From positions 1-46,903 of the forward strand of contig JAQTLU010000007.1 of NCBI GenBank assembly GCA_028714735.1: a DNA stretch of 46,903 bases, written 5' to 3'. Below are positions 8,175 to 16,915 of this stretch, in pieces (the stretch's first letter is position 1; each line of letters begins with the position of its first letter). This DNA is from Gallionellaceae bacterium (lineage in GTDB: Bacteria; Pseudomonadota; Gammaproteobacteria; Burkholderiales; Thiobacillaceae). A program made the translations under genes and the position numbers. The notes beneath the pieces were generated by a model, which was not told where the DNA came from, did no database searches, and was given only the letters and a program-made list of their open reading frames with translations.

Positions 8175-8801
8175 ATGAGACATTGCCAGACCGATCACCA
8201 CCACGACAGCGTGCCCGATGAAATCCCGGCAGACGCCATCCGCATGCATTGCCTGTGCGGTTCCGGCAACGCGCTCCAGGCCGGCGACCAGGTGCGCTGG
8301 ATGGAGTCCCACGCCGACCTGGTCTTCCCGCCGGTGCCGTTCCCGTCAAAGCGGGTGCATGAGGCCGCCGGCACGGAGATGCTGCGCACCCTGGTGCGCC
8401 GCCACCACGAGCGCCTCAAGCAGACCGAGGTCGGCGCCCTGTTTCCCGAGGATGCCCGGCAGTTCATGGCGGCGGTCGAGAAGGCCGCCGAATTCGTGGT
8501 CGAGGCCTGCGGCGGCCCCGAGGTGTTCACGCCCGAACACGGTCCGATGCGCATGCGCGTGCGCCACTTTCCAGTCGCCATCGACGAGCATGCCCGTGAG
8601 ATCTGGCTGCGCGAACTGCTGGCCAGCTTCGACGACGTCGGCTTTCCCGCCTCGGTGCGCGAGGAATACTGGCACTGGATGGAGCCGTTCTCCATCCGCA
8701 TGATCACCCGGCGCACCACCCGCGACCAGCCCCGGCGGCATCCCTATGCCGGGGCGGCGGTGACGCTGGCGCAGGCCACGACGACGGCCAGGGAGGCCTG
8801 A
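8175..8801 (+). CDS. Truncated haemoglobin (group II/III-like) inside the ABC operon
   Basis: 208 residues with a GGAGAACC ribosome site. The core (about 60-165) reads like a truncated globin: LVRRHHERLKQTEVGALFP, ACGGPEVFTPEHGPMRMRVRHFPVAID (the His of RHF fits the proximal haem ligand) and the EIWLREL helix with the conserved Trp. It has an extra N-terminal segment of about 55 residues with an HHH run and CLCGSGN, and an Arg-rich C-terminal tail. Such globins bind O2 or NO or do redox chemistry. Its place between the binding protein and the permease, with a one-base overlap to the latter, suggests a job tied to uptake, such as reducing or shielding a ligand or metal. That is inference. Confidence 0.75.
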   Translation: MRHCQTDHHHDSVPDEIPADAIRMHCLCGSGNALQAGDQVRWMESHADLVFPPVPFPSKRVHEAAGTEMLRTLVRRHHERLKQTEVGALFPEDARQFMAAVEKAAEFVVEACGGPEVFTPEHGPMRMRVRHFPVAIDEHAREIWLRELLASFDDVGFPASVREEYWHWMEPFSIRMITRRTTRDQPRRHPYAGAAVTLAQATTTAREA

Positions 8802-9877
8802 TGGGCAGCGCACCCCCCGCCAGCCTGCCGTATGCCGGACCAACCCGCCTCTCCTCGGGTTGCCCGGCGGCGGCTGGCTGGCTGGGGGGGCTCGCGCTGT
8901 TGTTGCCGCTGGCCATGTTCGCCGCGCTGCTCTATGGCCGTTATCCGGTCGCCTGGGGCGACCTGGCCGATTTCATGGCCACCGCGCTCGGCTGGGGCGA
9001 CATGCCGGCCGGCCGCTACGACCTGGTGAAAAGCCTAGTCTGGGAGATCCGTCTGCCGCGCGTGCTCGCGGCGGTGCTGATCGGCGCCGCCCTGGCGGCC
9101 TCGGGCGCGGCCTACCAGGCCGTGTTCGCCAACCCGCTGGTATCGCCCGGCATCCTCGGCGTGCTGTCCGGCGCCTCCTTCGGCGCCGCGCTGGCCATGG
9201 TTCTGGCCACCAGCTGGACCCTGGTGCAACTGGGTGCCGTCGCCGGCGGCCTGGCCGCGGTGGCGGTCGGGATCGGCATCGCCCGGATGTTCGGCAGCCG
9301 CGCGGTGGTCATGCTGGTGTTGGGCGGCATCTTCTCGGGCGCCCTGTTCTCCGGTCTGCTCGCCCTGGTCAAGTACCTGGCCGATCCCTATCAGCAACTG
9401 CCCGCCATTGTCTATTGGCTGATGGGCTCGCTCGGCCAGGCCGACCTGGCCGACCTGGCCCGCTACGCCCCCTTCATCCTGTCCGGCGTGGCCGGCCTCG
9501 CCCTGCTGGGCCGGGCCCTCGACGCCCTGGCGGCAGGCGACGACGAGGCTGCCAGCCTGGGCGTGCCGGTGGCGGCGGTGCGCGCCGCGGTGATCGTCTG
9601 CGCCACCGTGGCCTCCGCCCTGACCGTGGCGCTGGCCGGGATGATCGGCTGGATCGGCCTGCTGGCGCCGCACATCGCGCGCCTGCTGGTCGGGCCGCTG
9701 AACCGCTACCTGATCCCGGCCAGCGCGCTGCTGGGCGGGATTTTCCTGCTCGCCGCCGACCTGCTGGCGCGCAGCCTGGCCGATACCGAGCTGCCCATCG
9801 GCGTGGTCACCGAGCTGGTCGGCCTGCCGGTGTTCCTGCTCGTGCTGCGCAACGTGCGCAAGGGCTGGGCCACATGA
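8801..9877 (+). CDS. FecCD-family ABC transporter permease
   Basis: 358 residues, about nine to ten membrane helices. Characteristic features are VWEIRLPRVLAAVLIGAALAASGAAYQAVFANPLVSPGILGVLSGASFGA, the GDDEAASLG coupling segment and GWIGLLAPHIARLLVG, all hallmarks of the BtuC/FecCD/MolB type. It moves the substrate from its periplasmic binding protein across the inner membrane. The start ATG overlaps the globin stop by one base and a GGGAGG site sits just before it. No second permease gene is present, as expected for a homodimeric BtuCD-type importer. Confidence 0.93.
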   Translation: MGSAPPASLPYAGPTRLSSGCPAAAGWLGGLALLLPLAMFAALLYGRYPVAWGDLADFMATALGWGDMPAGRYDLVKSLVWEIRLPRVLAAVLIGAALAASGAAYQAVFANPLVSPGILGVLSGASFGAALAMVLATSWTLVQLGAVAGGLAAVAVGIGIARMFGSRAVVMLVLGGIFSGALFSGLLALVKYLADPYQQLPAIVYWLMGSLGQADLADLARYAPFILSGVAGLALLGRALDALAAGDDEAASLGVPVAAVRAAVIVCATVASALTVALAGMIGWIGLLAPHIARLLVGPLNRYLIPASALLGGIFLLAADLLARSLADTELPIGVVTELVGLPVFLLVLRNVRKGWAT

Positions 9878-9938
9878 GCAGGGAGCCGCACCTGCCGACG
9901 CAGCCGAAGGATGCGGCCGGCCGCGAATGGGGCCTGAC

Positions 9939-10799
9939 ATGGACAGCCTGATGGACGTCGAACTGCCACGCCTGCGACCGGCCCGCGCGGCCAGGCCGGC
10001 GATGGCGACGGGCTCAGGCGTCCTTCTCGCCGCCGCCGATCTCCACTTCGCCTACGGCGCCGGGCGCCCGGTTCTGGCCGGGGTCAGCCTGGCGGTACGG
10101 GCCGGCGAGGTGGTGGCCCTGCTGGGCGCCAACGGCGGCGGCAAGAGCACCCTGCTGAAGCTCCTGGTCGGCCTGCTCGAACCGGCCCACGGCAGCGTCC
10201 ACCTGGGCGGCCGGCCGCTCGCCGGCTGGTCGCGCCGCGACATCGCCCGCCGGGTCGCCTACATCCCGCAGACCCAGGCCATGCCCTTCCCGTATCGGGT
10301 GCGCGACCTGGTGGCGCTGGGCCGGATTGCCCGGCGCGGCCTGTTCGACCGCCTGAACCGGGACGACCACGCGGTGGTCGACGCGTCCCTGCGCCGGCTG
10401 GGCATCGCCGGCCTGGCGGAACGGCCCTACACCGAACTCTCGGGCGGCCAGCGCCAGCTCTGCCTGATCGCCCGCGCCCTGGCCCAGGAGGCACCGCTGA
10501 TCGTCATGGACGAGCCGGCCACCGGCCTCGACTACGGCAACCAGTGGCGCTTGCTCGCCCTGGTGCGCGAACTGGCCGCCGAGGGGCGCGCCTTCGTGCA
10601 GACCACGCACCATCCCGAGCATGCCCTCGGCGGCGCCAGCCGGGCCGTGCTCCTGCATGGCGGCCGGGTGATCGAGGACGGACCGCCAAACGACGTGGTC
10701 ACGCCCGAGCAGGTTCGCCGCCTGTATGGCCTGGACGTCACCCGCCACCGGGTCGGCGACGGCGCCATGGTCCTGGTTCCCGAGGGCGGCCATGGCTGA
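9939..10799 (+). CDS. ABC transporter ATP-binding protein (FecE/BtuD type)
   Basis: About 286 residues from ATG 9939. An ATG at 9927 and later ones at 9951 and 10002 are also in frame; the ABC fold begins only at about residue 30. Walker A is GANGGGKST, the Q-loop IPQTQ, the signature LSGGQRQ, Walker B LIVMDEPATGLD and the switch His QTTHH. All are intact. It powers the FecCD-type permease. Between the permease stop and this gene lies a 25-codon open frame (9874-9951) that probably serves only coupling. Its stop overlaps the tonB start by 8 bases. Confidence 0.92.
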   Translation: MDSLMDVELPRLRPARAARPAMATGSGVLLAAADLHFAYGAGRPVLAGVSLAVRAGEVVALLGANGGGKSTLLKLLVGLLEPAHGSVHLGGRPLAGWSRRDIARRVAYIPQTQAMPFPYRVRDLVALGRIARRGLFDRLNRDDHAVVDASLRRLGIAGLAERPYTELSGGQRQLCLIARALAQEAPLIVMDEPATGLDYGNQWRLLALVRELAAEGRAFVQTTHHPEHALGGASRAVLLHGGRVIEDGPPNDVVTPEQVRRLYGLDVTRHRVGDGAMVLVPEGGHG

Positions 10800-11523
10800 G
10801 TTCGTGCGGACTGGAACCGGGCTGAGCTACGGCCTGCTGCTCTGGGTCCTGGCCGGCCACGCGGCGGCGGTCTGGCTGGCGCGGACCCGCCTGGAGGCGG
10901 GGCCGGACAGCATCCAGCCGCGCGTGCTGCGGGTAAGCTGGGTCGAGGCCGCGCAAGCACCCGCGCCGGTCCCACCTGCCGCGCCGTCGGTGCGCAAGCC
11001 GGCCGAGACCATCCGGCCAGCGGTGGCCGCACCGGCCGAGCCGTCGGCGCCCGAACCGGCCCGTCCGGCCCCGGAATCCGCTACGGAGCCCGTGCCTGAA
11101 CCGGCGCCAGCCGCGCCCCAGGCCGCCGCACGGCCGGCCCCGAATCCCGTTCCGGCCGCAGCGCCAGCGGTCCACGCCCCGGCCGCGCCCCCGGCCGTGC
11201 CGGTCGGTGCGGCCATCGCCCCGACCCCGCCCGAACTGCCGGTGCCGCCGTCCTACCACGCCGATTACCTGGCCAACCCGGCCCCGGCCTACCCGGCCAT
11301 CGCGCGCCGGATGCGCGAAGAGGGCCTGGTGCGCCTGCGCGTCCTGGTCGGCGCCGACGGCTTGCCCAGGGAGGTCCGCCTGGACGCCGGCAGCGGCCAC
11401 CCCCGGCTGGACGAGGCCGCGCGTGCCGCCGTGGCCGGCTGGCGTTTCGTGCCGGCCCGGTTGGGCGGCCAGGCCGTGGCCGGCTGGGTGGGGGTGCCGA
11501 TTTCCTTTTCGCTGCGGAGATGA
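10792..11523 (+). CDS. tonB: TonB energy-transducing protein
   Basis: 243 residues. An N-terminal membrane anchor (about 10-28, LSYGLLLWVLAGHAAAVWLA), a long Pro/Ala-rich linker (about 50-155, many PAP/APA repeats) spanning the periplasm, and a C-terminal TonB domain (about 160-243) with YLANPAPAYPAIARRMREEGLVRLRVLVG and AAVAGWRFVPA. It links the proton motive force through ExbB/ExbD to outer-membrane receptors. Being in the same operon as an ABC importer and two receptors, it is probably dedicated to them. The start at 10792 follows GAGGGCGGCC and lies inside the end of the ATPase gene. Confidence 0.92.
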   Translation: MAEFVRTGTGLSYGLLLWVLAGHAAAVWLARTRLEAGPDSIQPRVLRVSWVEAAQAPAPVPPAAPSVRKPAETIRPAVAAPAEPSAPEPARPAPESATEPVPEPAPAAPQAAARPAPNPVPAAAPAVHAPAAPPAVPVGAAIAPTPPELPVPPSYHADYLANPAPAYPAIARRMREEGLVRLRVLVGADGLPREVRLDAGSGHPRLDEAARAAVAGWRFVPARLGGQAVAGWVGVPISFSLRR

Positions 11524-11525
11524 CC

Positions 11526-12179
11526 ATGAACGAAACCCTGCCGCAACCGGGCTTCACCCACTTCCTCAGCCAGGCTGACGCCATGGCGCAATTCGTCCTG
11601 CTGGTCCTGCTGGTCATGTCGGTGGCGTCCTGGTACGTCATCCTGGCCCGCCTGGTCCGTGATTGGCGCCGGCGCCGCCTGACCCGCCGCTTCCTGGCCG
11701 GCGCCGCCACCGGGCCGGCCGGCGAGCCGTTCGGCCGCCTCGCCACCGCCGCCAACCGGACCTGGGGCCGGCACGCCGCTCCGTCCGTCGGCGGCCATGG
11801 CACGCCGGCGGAATGGCTGACGCGTGCCCTGCGCCGGACCCTGATCGACGAGGGCGCGCGCCTGGAGACCGGCCTGTCGGTGCTGGCCTCGGTGGCCGCC
11901 TCGGCGCCCTTTGTCGGCCTGTTCGGCACCGTCCTGGGTATCTACCGCGCCCTCCTGGGCATCGGTGCGACCGGCCGGGCCGGCCTCGAGCAGGTGGCCG
12001 GGCCGGTCGGCGAGGCCCTGGTGATGACCGCCATCGGGCTGTCGGTGGCGATCCCGGCGGTGCTGGCCTACAACGCCTTCCAGCGCGGCAACCGGGTGCT
12101 GCTGGCCGAGCTGGACGGCTATGCCCACGACCTCTACGACACCCTGGCCGGCGGCGCGCCGGACGGAGGGACACGCTGA
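11526..12179 (+). CDS. exbB: ExbB (MotA/TolQ/ExbB proton channel family)
   Basis: About 217 residues. A first membrane helix at about 22-40 (FVLLVLLVMSVASWYVILA), a basic cytoplasmic region RDWRRRRLTRR, and a late pair of helices around VAASAPFVGLFGTVLGIYRALLGI and VMTAIGLSVAIPAVLAYNAF carry the family signature. With ExbD it forms the proton channel that energises TonB. GGAG six bases upstream favours ATG 11526 over ATG 11520, which overlaps the tonB stop. The stop overlaps exbD. Confidence 0.92.
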   Translation: MNETLPQPGFTHFLSQADAMAQFVLLVLLVMSVASWYVILARLVRDWRRRRLTRRFLAGAATGPAGEPFGRLATAANRTWGRHAAPSVGGHGTPAEWLTRALRRTLIDEGARLETGLSVLASVAASAPFVGLFGTVLGIYRALLGIGATGRAGLEQVAGPVGEALVMTAIGLSVAIPAVLAYNAFQRGNRVLLAELDGYAHDLYDTLAGGAPDGGTR

Positions 12180-12610
12180 TGGCCTTCGGCGCTGACGACC
12201 CGGCCGACTTCGGTACCGGCAGCCGCCCCATGGCGGAGATCAACATGATCCCGCTGATCGACGTGATGCTGGTGCTGCTGATCGTGTTCATGGTCACCGC
12301 GCCGCTGCTCACCCACAGTGTGCCGGTGGACCTGCCCGAGGCGGCAAGCCGGCCCGAGGTCGAGCACCCGGACGACCTCAATCTGGCCATCCGGGCCGAC
12401 GGCGCCTTGTACTGGAACGACGCCGCCGTCGCGCCGGCCGATCTGCCCGCCCTGATGGCCCGTGCCGCCGCCGCCGTAGCGGTCCCCGAACTGCATATCC
12501 GCGCCGACCGCCAGGTGCCCTACGGCCGCGTCGCCGAGGTCATGGCCCTGGCCTCGCGCCACGGCCTCGACCGCATCGGCTTCGTCAGCGCGCCGGCGCC
12601 CGCCCCCTGA
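12179..12610 (+). CDS. exbD: ExbD (biopolymer transport, TonB complex)
   Basis: 143 residues, start ATG 12179 in a TGATG-type overlap with exbB. One membrane helix (about 23-45) carries the essential Asp in MIPLIDVMLVLLIVFMV. The periplasmic part (VDLPEA..., DLNLAIRADGALYWND, LHIRADRQVPYGRVAEVMALASRHGLDRIGFVS) is typical of ExbD/TolR. It completes the TonB-ExbB-ExbD set encoded between the ABC genes and the receptors. Confidence 0.92.
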   Translation: MAFGADDPADFGTGSRPMAEINMIPLIDVMLVLLIVFMVTAPLLTHSVPVDLPEAASRPEVEHPDDLNLAIRADGALYWNDAAVAPADLPALMARAAAAVAVPELHIRADRQVPYGRVAEVMALASRHGLDRIGFVSAPAPAP

Positions 12611-12647
12611 TCACTCATTACCCGCTCATAGACCACGGAGAATCACC

Positions 12648-14915
12648 ATGCCCACCGAGATCGCCACGCTGCAAAAATTGCGCCCACTCGCCCTGCTGGC
12701 GCTGCCCGCCTTCCTGGCTGCCACGACCGGCCACGCCGCCGAGGAGGCGGTCAGCCTGGATACCGTCACCGTCACCGCCGAGGCGGCGGCCGACCCGGCG
12801 GTCGGCGGCGCCAGCGACACCGCCAGCGTGTACCAGGTGAACGAGGCCGGCATCGCGCTCTGGTCCGGCCCCGGCGGCAGCAACCCGTACCGGGCGCTGA
12901 GCGGCATGCCGTCGGTCAACACGCAGTCGGCCGACGCCTACGGCCTCAGCAACCTGCCCGGCGGCACCAAGGGCATGCGGGTGCGCGGCGAGGTGTCGAC
13001 CCACGGCGCGGTCGGCTCGGTCGACGGCATCCCGCTCGGCACGGTCAACCCGGGGCCGGGCTACCAGTGGCTGTTCGATTCGGAAAACCTGGCGGCGGTG
13101 ACGCTCTCTCAGGGGGCGATCGCGCCCGACCAGACCAACATCTTCACCACCAGCGGCGCCCTCGACAGCCAGTTGCGCTGGCCGGGCGAGACGGCCGGCC
13201 TGCTGGCCTCGCAGGCCTTCGGCTCGTTCGACTTCACGCGCAGCTTCGCGCGCTGGGATTCCGGCCGGCTGGCCGGCGGCGGCAGCGCCTACGTCTCTGC
13301 ATCGCACACCGCCGCGGAGAAATGGCGCGGCCCCGGCGACGCCCCGGGCGGGCGCGACAACGCCGCCCTGGCCCTGGTGCAGCCCCTCGGCGACGCCGTC
13401 GAGGTCAAGCTGATGGCCGTCTGGAACGACATGAAGCAGCACCAGTACCAGGCCCTGAGCTACGCCCAGGCCAAGGACCTGGACACCTACCGCGACTACG
13501 ACTACAGCGCCGACCCGGCCGCCGGGGCCGCCTACTACGACTACAACCGGCAGACCTTCCGCGACTGGAGCGTGCTGTCCGAGATCACCTGGCGGATCTC
13601 GCCGGACTCCAGCCTGGTGGTGAAGCCCTTCTACCTGAACGAGGAGGGCTACTACCTGGAGGGCCAGACCACCGGCAAGGTGCGCCAGTGGCTGATCGAC
13701 CATGCCTGGTACGGCCTCGCCACGGAATACCGGACCCGGGTCGCCGACACCGGCCTGAAGTTCGGCTACTGGGGCGAATCGACCGAGCCGCCCGGCCCGC
13801 CCACGGCCTGGAAGATGTACAACCCGACCGCCGCCGGCGACCTGTCCGGCTTCGCCAGCTGGGCCATCCTGTCCAAGGTGACCGAGCGCCACCGCTTCGA
13901 CAGCCTGTACGCCATGGCCGACCGCCAGTTCGGCCGGCTCAAGGTCCGGGGCGGCCTGCGCTACCTGAAGGAAACCATGCCCAGCATCGACGCCTACAAC
14001 ACGGCCGGGGTCGGCGACGTGTCCTATGACGCGGCCCTGGCCCAGTCGAGCGGGGTGGTGGCCGACAAGAGCGTCGACAGTTTCGCCATGACCGCCTGGC
14101 TGCCCTACCTGGGCCTGGGCTACGACCTGACCCCGGCGGTCGAGCTGAAGGCCAGCCTGGGCCGCAACTACGGCGCCCCCAGCTTCGACGTCTGGCCGGT
14201 CTACCAGGCCAACGCCGCCAAGTTCCTGGCCAAGGGCCTCACCGCAGAAAACCTCTGGCGCGAGATGAAGCCGGAGACCTCGGAGGCGCTCGACCTCGGC
14301 CTGCGGGTCAACCGCGGCAACGCCTGGGTCGAACCGACCGTCTACCTGGCCCGCTTCCACGACAAGAAGGTGTCCTACGACCCGGACGGCGCCGGCACCC
14401 TGCCGGCCTATTCGCAGAACATCGGCGAGACCCGCGCCTGGGGCGCCCAGCTGGTCGGCGGCTGGTCGCCCTCGGCCGGCCTGAACCTGTTCGGCGGCCT
14501 GTCCTGGAACCGCAACGAGTTCACCGAGAACCTGCCGGTGGAAGGAGCGGCCGACCTGGCGGTGAAGGGCGAACAGATCCCCGACGTGCCGGTCTGGCAG
14601 GCCAACCTGGGCCTGACCTGGCGCGCCGGCGCCTTCAGCGTCACCCCGCTGGTGCGCTACACCGGCGCGCGCTGGGGCGACACCGAACACAGCCAGCGCA
14701 TCTCCGGCTACACCACGGTGGACCTGTCGCTCGATTACCAGACCCGGCTGCCGATCGGCAAGCTGGGCGCCCAGCTTGCCGTGGTCAACCTGTTCGACCG
14801 CGACTACATCGGCGTCATCCGCGCCGACTACTACCAGCTCCTGAGCGGCGGCAGCGCCATCTACTACCCGGGCGCGCCGCGCACCCTGGTGGCCAAGGTT
14901 TCCCTGGATTTCTGA
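12648..14915 (+). CDS. TonB-dependent outer-membrane receptor 1
   Basis: 755 residues, good GGAG site. Signal peptide ending GHAA-EEA, then a TonB-box-like SLDTVTVTAEA. A plug domain runs to about residue 180 (YRALSGMPSVNTQS, MRVRGEVSTHGAVGSVDGIPLGTV) and a large barrel follows. It ends with aromatic Phe (KVSLDF). The plug has an unusual wording compared with classic siderophore receptors (no plain YGP...AGTINI motif), so the ligand cannot be guessed from it. Gene order makes it part of the ModE-operator operon. The next gene is a second receptor 25 bases downstream. Confidence 0.92.
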   Translation: MPTEIATLQKLRPLALLALPAFLAATTGHAAEEAVSLDTVTVTAEAAADPAVGGASDTASVYQVNEAGIALWSGPGGSNPYRALSGMPSVNTQSADAYGLSNLPGGTKGMRVRGEVSTHGAVGSVDGIPLGTVNPGPGYQWLFDSENLAAVTLSQGAIAPDQTNIFTTSGALDSQLRWPGETAGLLASQAFGSFDFTRSFARWDSGRLAGGGSAYVSASHTAAEKWRGPGDAPGGRDNAALALVQPLGDAVEVKLMAVWNDMKQHQYQALSYAQAKDLDTYRDYDYSADPAAGAAYYDYNRQTFRDWSVLSEITWRISPDSSLVVKPFYLNEEGYYLEGQTTGKVRQWLIDHAWYGLATEYRTRVADTGLKFGYWGESTEPPGPPTAWKMYNPTAAGDLSGFASWAILSKVTERHRFDSLYAMADRQFGRLKVRGGLRYLKETMPSIDAYNTAGVGDVSYDAALAQSSGVVADKSVDSFAMTAWLPYLGLGYDLTPAVELKASLGRNYGAPSFDVWPVYQANAAKFLAKGLTAENLWREMKPETSEALDLGLRVNRGNAWVEPTVYLARFHDKKVSYDPDGAGTLPAYSQNIGETRAWGAQLVGGWSPSAGLNLFGGLSWNRNEFTENLPVEGAADLAVKGEQIPDVPVWQANLGLTWRAGAFSVTPLVRYTGARWGDTEHSQRISGYTTVDLSLDYQTRLPIGKLGAQLAVVNLFDRDYIGVIRADYYQLLSGGSAIYYPGAPRTLVAKVSLDF

Positions 14916-14940
14916 ACGATCGACAAAAGGAACGAGATCG

Positions 14941-16905
14941 ATGCAACGCAAGCTCATCGCCAGCCTGCTGGCCCAGATGTTTACCCTGCCCCTGGCCGCG
15001 CACGCCGCCGACAATACCTTCCAGCTCGGCACCGTCGAGGTGGTCGGCAGCCAGTCTGCCGAGGAGAACTCCGGCGAGACCGTGGTGGATGCCGCCACCC
15101 TGGCCGAGTACAACCGCGACACCGTCGGTTCCGCGGCCGCCCTGGTGCCGGGCATGAGCCTGTCGCACAACACGCGCAACGAGGACATCGTCTACCTGCG
15201 CGGCTTCGACGTCCGCCAGGTGCCCCTGTTCGTCGACGGCGTGCCGGTCTACGTGCCCTATGACGGCTACGTCGACTTCGGCCGCTTCACCACCTTCGAC
15301 CTCGCCGAGCTGCGGGTCGCCAAGGGCGCCGCCTCGCTGCTGTACGGCCCCAACACCCTGGGCGGCGCCATCAACCTGGTCACCCGCAAGCCCACCCGGA
15401 CCTTCGAGGGCGACATCCGCGCCGGCGCGTTCTCGGGCGAGGGCCGCAAGGCGGCGGTCAACCTGGGCAGCAACCAGGGCAACTGGTACCTGCAACTGGG
15501 CGCCTCCTACCTGGAGGCCGACACCTTCCCGCTCTCGGACGACTTCAAGCCGACCGCGGTGGAGGACGGCGGCGACCGCGGCAACGCCTACCGCAAGGAC
15601 GCCAAGCTGTCGTTCAAGCTCGGCCTGACCCCGAACGCGAGCGACGAATACGCCTTCGGTTACGTGCGCCAGGACGGCGAGAAGGGCAACCCGCCCTACG
15701 CCGGCACCGCGCCCGGCGGCATCCGTTACTGGCAGTGGCCGTACTGGGACAAGGAAAGCCTGTATTTCGTCGGCAACCTGGCCCTGGGCGACAAGCACAT
15801 CCTGAAGGCGCGGGTCTACGACGACAGCTACAAGAACAGCCTGATCGCCTTCAGCAACGGCAGCTACACCACCCAGCTCAACAACACCAGCTTCCCGAGC
15901 GCCTACGACGACAGCACGCGCGGCCTGTCGCTGGAGCTGGCCAGCTACCTGTTCGAGGGCCACGAGCTGCGCGCCGCCTATTACTACAAGCAGGACGAGC
16001 ACGCGGAGACCAATCCCAACTCGCCGACCAAGTCGTTCCGCGACAATACCGCCTCCCTGGCCGTCGAGGACGCCATCGCCCTGGCGTCCCAATGGCGTCT
16101 GCGCCTGGGCGCCAGCCGGGACCAGCGCGACACCGACAAGGCCTATACCTACGTCAAGTCGGACGCCAGCGCCACCAACTGGCTGGCCGCCCTGTCGCAC
16201 GACCTGGCCGGCGGCGCCGAGGCCTACGCCAGCGTGGCGCGCAAGTCGCGCTTCCCCACCATCAAGGATCGCTACTCCTACCGCCTGGGCACCGCCATCC
16301 CCAACCCGGACCTGAAGCCGGAAACGGCCCTCAACGCCGAACTGGGCGTCAAGGGCGCGCCCTGGGCCGGCGCGCGCGCCGAGGCAGCAGTCTTCCACAG
16401 CCGCATCGACGATCTGTTGCAGACCGTGGTGGTGGCCTCGACCGAGTGCGGCGGCACCGCCTGCAACCAGATGCAGAACATCGCCGAGGCGCGCCACCAG
16501 GGCGTCGAACTGAGCCTGGAACAGCATCTGGGCGAGGCCTGGCGCCTGGGCTTCAACTACACCTGGCTGGACCGGGAGAACAAGAGCAACCCGAGCGTGC
16601 CGCTCACCGACACGCCGCGCCAGCGCCTGTTCGCCCATCTCGACTGGGACCTCGCCGGCGCCTGGGCGGTGCAGGCCACGGCCGAATGGGAGGAGGGCCG
16701 CAAGGTCGCCTACGGCAACAACACCGGTACCTACACCACCCTGGACGGCTACACCGTGCTCGGCCTCAAGGGCATCTGGCGGCCGGTCAAGGCGGCCGAG
16801 GTGGAAGTCGGCGTGAGCAACCTCACCGACGCAAACTACGAACTGGCCGACGGTTACCCCATGCCGGGCCGGATGTGGTTCGCCAACGTCAACTACCGCT
16901 TCTGA
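14941..16905 (+). CDS. TonB-dependent outer-membrane receptor 2
   Basis: 654 residues. Signal peptide ending AAHA-ADN, then FQLGTVEVVGS as TonB box. The plug is classical: DTVGSAAALVPGMSLSHN, YLRGFDVRQVPLFVDGVPVYVPYDGYVDFGRF, LRVAKGAASLLYGPNTLGGAINLVTRKP. The barrel ends in NYRF. Close in style to metallophore receptors. Two receptors in one operon imply two ligands or two forms of one ligand, or one for capture and one for a rarer chelate. The actual ligand is unknown. Confidence 0.92.
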   Translation: MQRKLIASLLAQMFTLPLAAHAADNTFQLGTVEVVGSQSAEENSGETVVDAATLAEYNRDTVGSAAALVPGMSLSHNTRNEDIVYLRGFDVRQVPLFVDGVPVYVPYDGYVDFGRFTTFDLAELRVAKGAASLLYGPNTLGGAINLVTRKPTRTFEGDIRAGAFSGEGRKAAVNLGSNQGNWYLQLGASYLEADTFPLSDDFKPTAVEDGGDRGNAYRKDAKLSFKLGLTPNASDEYAFGYVRQDGEKGNPPYAGTAPGGIRYWQWPYWDKESLYFVGNLALGDKHILKARVYDDSYKNSLIAFSNGSYTTQLNNTSFPSAYDDSTRGLSLELASYLFEGHELRAAYYYKQDEHAETNPNSPTKSFRDNTASLAVEDAIALASQWRLRLGASRDQRDTDKAYTYVKSDASATNWLAALSHDLAGGAEAYASVARKSRFPTIKDRYSYRLGTAIPNPDLKPETALNAELGVKGAPWAGARAEAAVFHSRIDDLLQTVVVASTECGGTACNQMQNIAEARHQGVELSLEQHLGEAWRLGFNYTWLDRENKSNPSVPLTDTPRQRLFAHLDWDLAGAWAVQATAEWEEGRKVAYGNNTGTYTTLDGYTVLGLKGIWRPVKAAEVEVGVSNLTDANYELADGYPMPGRMWFANVNYRF

Positions 16906-16915
16906 GGAGACAACC

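Noticed and set aside
9874-9951. 25-codon ORF between the permease and ATPase genes
   Set aside because: Probably only coupling or spacer; no ribosome site of its own and no distinctive sequence.
12618-15188. Very long open frame on the minus strand opposite receptor 1
   Set aside because: High GC with codon-position bias leaves the antisense frame open; the translation is low-complexity (Val/Ala/Gly/Arg/Gln-rich) and the + strand gene is a clear TonB receptor.
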